From Martinezella rhizogenes (GTDB lineage: Bacteria; Pseudomonadota; Alphaproteobacteria; Rhizobiales; Rhizobiaceae): 64,000 nt of DNA. The stretch's first letter is position 1. Every line of letters begins with the position of its first letter. A program made the position numbers and the translations under genes. Positions 61,590 through 64,000 of the stretch are shown here, in pieces. The notes below the pieces were generated by a model that searched no databases, was not told the DNA's origin, and saw only the letters and a list, made by a program, of their open reading frames with translations. Where the stretch lies: assembly GCF_027460065.1 (NCBI RefSeq), contig NZ_JAPYZZ010000014.1, positions 62,001 through 126,000 of the forward strand. The letters run 5' to 3'.

Positions 61590-62540
61590 TTATCCGAGCC
61601 GGATACGGGGATCGACGAGGGCGACCAGCAGGTCAGCGAGCAAGCTGCCGAGCAGCACGAGGATGGCGGAAAACATGAGAAGTCCCATCACGACAGGATA
61701 GTCGTGATAACCGAGGCTATCGAGGAACAGTCGGCCCATGCCTGGCCAGGTAAAGACCGTCTCCGTGACCAGAGCGCCGCCGAGAATCGTCGGAAGCTGG
61801 AGGCCGGCGAGGGTTATCATCGGCAGAAGCGCATTGCCGACGACGTGTTTCATCAGAACCCGGCGCGGGGTCAGCCCCTTCGCGCGGGCGGTGCGGACGA
61901 AATCCTGATTGATGACGTCAAGCGTGGCGGTCCGCATATAGCGGCTCCAGACTGCGATGTTGACGAGAGCGAGCACGAGGCTCGGCATGATCAGGTGAAT
62001 GGCGTAGTCGTAAAAGGATTGATCGCCGATCGTATACATGTTGCCCGCCGGCAGCCATTTCAGCCGCAGCGCGAAAACATAGATCGCAACCAGCCCGAAC
62101 CAGAAGGTGGGGATGGAAAGCGCGACCATCGCGCCGACAGTCGCGGTATAATCGAACAGCGTATAGCGCTTGGTGGCGCCTTTTATCCCGATCCATGTCC
62201 CGACAAGAATCGATACGACCGTCGATGAGACCATCAACAGCAGCGTCGCGAACAGATGTCCGGAGATGATGTCGAGAACCGGCCGCTGGTCGCGGTAAGA
62301 TTTGCCCCAATCGCCCTGCAGCAGGCGCCAGGCCCATTCGAGATACTGCACCGGCAAGGGCCTGTCGAGGCCCATTTGATGGGCGATACGATCGAGCGCC
62401 TCCCGCGTCATGCCGGGCGTCAGGGCAAATTGAGATAATGGTCCGCCGGGCGCGAGATTGAGGATCGCAAAACCGATGATCGAAACGAGTAGCAAAAGCA
62501 CAAGGCTCTGCCATATCCGATGGAGAAGAAAGGTCAGCAT
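61590..62540 (-). CDS. Dipeptide/oligopeptide-type ABC permease, DppB-like
   Basis: A 316-aa inner-membrane protein opening MLTFLLHRIWQSLVLLLLVS, the classic DppB start. NLAPGGPLSQFA, the contact loop YMRTATLDVINQDFVRTARA and VVGNALLPMITLAGLQLP follow. Start 62540 was chosen over a longer frame lacking homology. It forms the pore with DppC. No ATPase genes for this system are inside the window; they may lie beyond the right edge or elsewhere. Confidence 0.92.
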   Translation of the reverse strand: MLTFLLHRIWQSLVLLLLVSIIGFAILNLAPGGPLSQFALTPGMTREALDRIAHQMGLDRPLPVQYLEWAWRLLQGDWGKSYRDQRPVLDIISGHLFATLLLMVSSTVVSILVGTWIGIKGATKRYTLFDYTATVGAMVALSIPTFWFGLVAIYVFALRLKWLPAGNMYTIGDQSFYDYAIHLIMPSLVLALVNIAVWSRYMRTATLDVINQDFVRTARAKGLTPRRVLMKHVVGNALLPMITLAGLQLPTILGGALVTETVFTWPGMGRLFLDSLGYHDYPVVMGLLMFSAILVLLGSLLADLLVALVDPRIRLG

Positions 62541-62668
62541 GATGAGACTCCAGGTCGCATCGCGAGATGGACAGCGGCCCATCCACGAATAGCCGTTAGA
62601 GTGCCGGCTGTTTCAAAGTCGGCACTTTCCAACACGGGTCAGGCACAAGGCCCCGTCTGTGGCAGGCT

Positions 62669-64000
62669 CTATGCCAAACGCCAGGTTGCGACGTTCCAGG
62701 TGTCGATGCGGGTATTGACGTTGGGCTTCACGTTCTCGACGCCCTGCTTGTGCCCGCGCACCGTCGCATATTGGAACAGCGGCAGCAGCGGCAGTTCCTT
62801 GCGCATGATCTCCTGGATCTTTAGGTAAACCGCCTTGCGCTCCTCCGGAACGAAGAGGCCGCCGCCTTTGGCCAGAAGGTCGTCAACCTCCTTGTTGACG
62901 AACTGCCAGGTATTCTGGCCCGAACCGCCTTTCGCCCCGCTCGATGTCGAGCGGAAAAAGTCGGAGGTATCGGGGTCGGGGCCGGTCAAGAAGTCGAGGC
63001 CGACAATAACCGAATCGAACTTCGACAGCATCCAGTAGTCACCCCACATGACAGCCGGCGGCAGGTTCGAAATGGTCATCTCCACGCCGATATCCTTGAA
63101 GGATTGCTGCATATATTGCTGAACCTGTTCGCGGATGTGATTGCCCGCCGTCGTGGAGCAGGTGAAGGCGAGCTTCACACCATCCTTGGCGCGGATACCG
63201 TCGGCGCTGGCCACCCAACCCGCATCATCGAGCAGCTTTTTGGCTTTCTCGATGGAATATTCGTGCTTGGGAAGATCGGGATTGTAATAGAACGACTGCT
63301 GCGGCACGTAGCTTTCGGTCGGTGTGGGCAAGCCGTAATAAAGCGCCTCGATGATCGACTGCTTGTCGATGGCCGCATAGAGCGCCTCTCTCACGGCCGG
63401 GTCCTTGAACTGCGGCCGTTCCATGTTCAACGAGAGAGATTCGATCGTCGAACCGGGCACAACATTGACCACCTTGCCGGCGAGATCCTTGGCCTCGTCG
63501 TAATGGTCGGGCGTAATCCATTGCAGGCCGGCGACGTCGATATCGCCGGTTTTGAACTGGGTATACATGACATTCAGGTCAGGCACATATTTGTATATCA
63601 GACGCTGGATATGCGGACCATCGGCGAAATAATCGGCGTTGGCTTCAAGCAGAATGTAGTCTCCCGCAACACGCTCTTTCCATTTAAAGGCACCCGTTCC
63701 AACTGGCGCGTTGTTATAGGCGGCGGTGTTGCGATCGGCTTCCGCACCCAGAAGATGTTTCGGCGTGATGAAGGTGGAGGCGAGGATAGACGGATAGGGC
63801 GCGAAAGGCTTTTCCATCTTCCAGGTGATTTCCGTCGGCGATACCACCGTCAGATCACGTACATATTCATGGCCAGTCTTGCGCCACGAACGGAAGTTCG
63901 GATCAACGAGAAGCTCGAGTGTGAATTTCACGTCTTCGGCAGTGAACGGCTTGCCATCGTGCCATTTGACATCGTCCCGCAGCTTGACCTTCCAGTTGAG
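62669..64000 (-). CDS. Dipeptide-type ABC transporter substrate-binding protein (partial)
   Basis: At least 443 codons of an SBP_bac_5 receptor, cut by the right edge of the window so the signal peptide and N-terminus are missing. At the edge the frame reads WKVKLRDDVKWHDGKPFTAE, the family hallmark. Later segments are NAPVGTGAFKWKERVAGDY and the C-terminal ELPLLPLFQYATVRGH. It delivers a peptide, polyamine-like or opine-like ligand to the DppBC-type permeases encoded downstream. The 128-bp gap to the next gene shows no clear feature. Confidence 0.92.
   Translation of the reverse strand, partial: LNWKVKLRDDVKWHDGKPFTAEDVKFTLELLVDPNFRSWRKTGHEYVRDLTVVSPTEITWKMEKPFAPYPSILASTFITPKHLLGAEADRNTAAYNNAPVGTGAFKWKERVAGDYILLEANADYFADGPHIQRLIYKYVPDLNVMYTQFKTGDIDVAGLQWITPDHYDEAKDLAGKVVNVVPGSTIESLSLNMERPQFKDPAVREALYAAIDKQSIIEALYYGLPTPTESYVPQQSFYYNPDLPKHEYSIEKAKKLLDDAGWVASADGIRAKDGVKLAFTCSTTAGNHIREQVQQYMQQSFKDIGVEMTISNLPPAVMWGDYWMLSKFDSVIVGLDFLTGPDPDTSDFFRSTSSGAKGGSGQNTWQFVNKEVDDLLAKGGGLFVPEERKAVYLKIQEIMRKELPLLPLFQYATVRGHKQGVENVKPNVNTRIDTWNVATWRLA

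Noticed and set aside
1..64000. CRISPR arrays, tRNA or rRNA genes, replication origin, phage genes
   Set aside because: No regular repeat-spacer pattern, tRNA-like cloverleaf, rRNA sequence or replication gene was seen by eye; only a scan with dedicated tools would exclude them fully.

Overview
The window looks like a stretch of a Rhizobiaceae accessory replicon (Agrobacterium/Rhizobium type). It has high GC, tight operons with ATGA start/stop overlaps, and many ABC uptake systems, each beside its own catabolic enzymes and a local regulator. There is also an intergenic palindromic repeat of a style I associate with rhizobial genomes. Genus and replicon are inferences; no rRNA, tRNA, CRISPR or replication gene was seen.

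Layout. (1) 33-2854: a Gfo/Idh/MocA dehydrogenase divergent from a GntR regulator and an SMP-30 lactonase, with tandem operators between them. (2) 2892-15482, minus strand: a branched-chain-type (Liv) ABC transporter with an aminotransferase, a LysR regulator, then a hydantoinase/oxoprolinase A-B pair, an SDR and an HpcH-type aldolase. A 43-bp block is shared by the promoters of the transporter and hydantoinase operons. (3) 16021-25336, plus strand: GntR, DHDPS-like lyase, aldehyde dehydrogenase, FAD oxidase, a glycine-betaine-type ABC transporter with two permease genes, and a proline-racemase homologue lacking the second catalytic Cys. Together they resemble a hydroxyproline-type pathway. 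(4) 25380-35513: an Aap-type amino-acid transporter, a LysR, then a divergent SHMT-like protein, FolD, PurU and D-serine dehydratase, a one-carbon oxidation module. (5) 35965-41864: an operon of binding protein, fused permease-ATPase, Gfo/Idh dehydrogenase and FAD amine oxidase, under a divergent LacI regulator with two perfect operators; this resembles sugar-amino-acid conjugate (opine or Amadori) catabolism. (6) 41986-45668: MFS carrier, DHDPS-family enzyme and LacI. (7) 45955-48655: a membrane-anchored YgiW-like OB-fold protein divergent from a QseBC-like two-component system. (8) 48675-49535: a gene remnant and a dead ISNCY-type transposase. (9) 49674-58385: LacI, ribose-type ABC transporter, phosphotriesterase homologue, amidotransferase-like protein, PfkB kinase (inverted), BtpA homologue and an M20-type amidohydrolase. 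(10) 58675-64000: a small protein, then a cupin, FAD oxidoreductase, two Dpp-type permeases and a binding protein that runs off the window.

Taken together, the window carries seven uptake systems, eight regulators and three FAD-dependent amine/amino-acid oxidases, arranged as separately controlled catabolic modules. The observations most worth following up are the divergent SHMT at 30942-32219, the Cys-to-Gly racemase homologue at 24338-25336, the shared LysR-type operator at 8268-8310 and 15610-15652, and the uncharacterised sugar module at 49674-58385.
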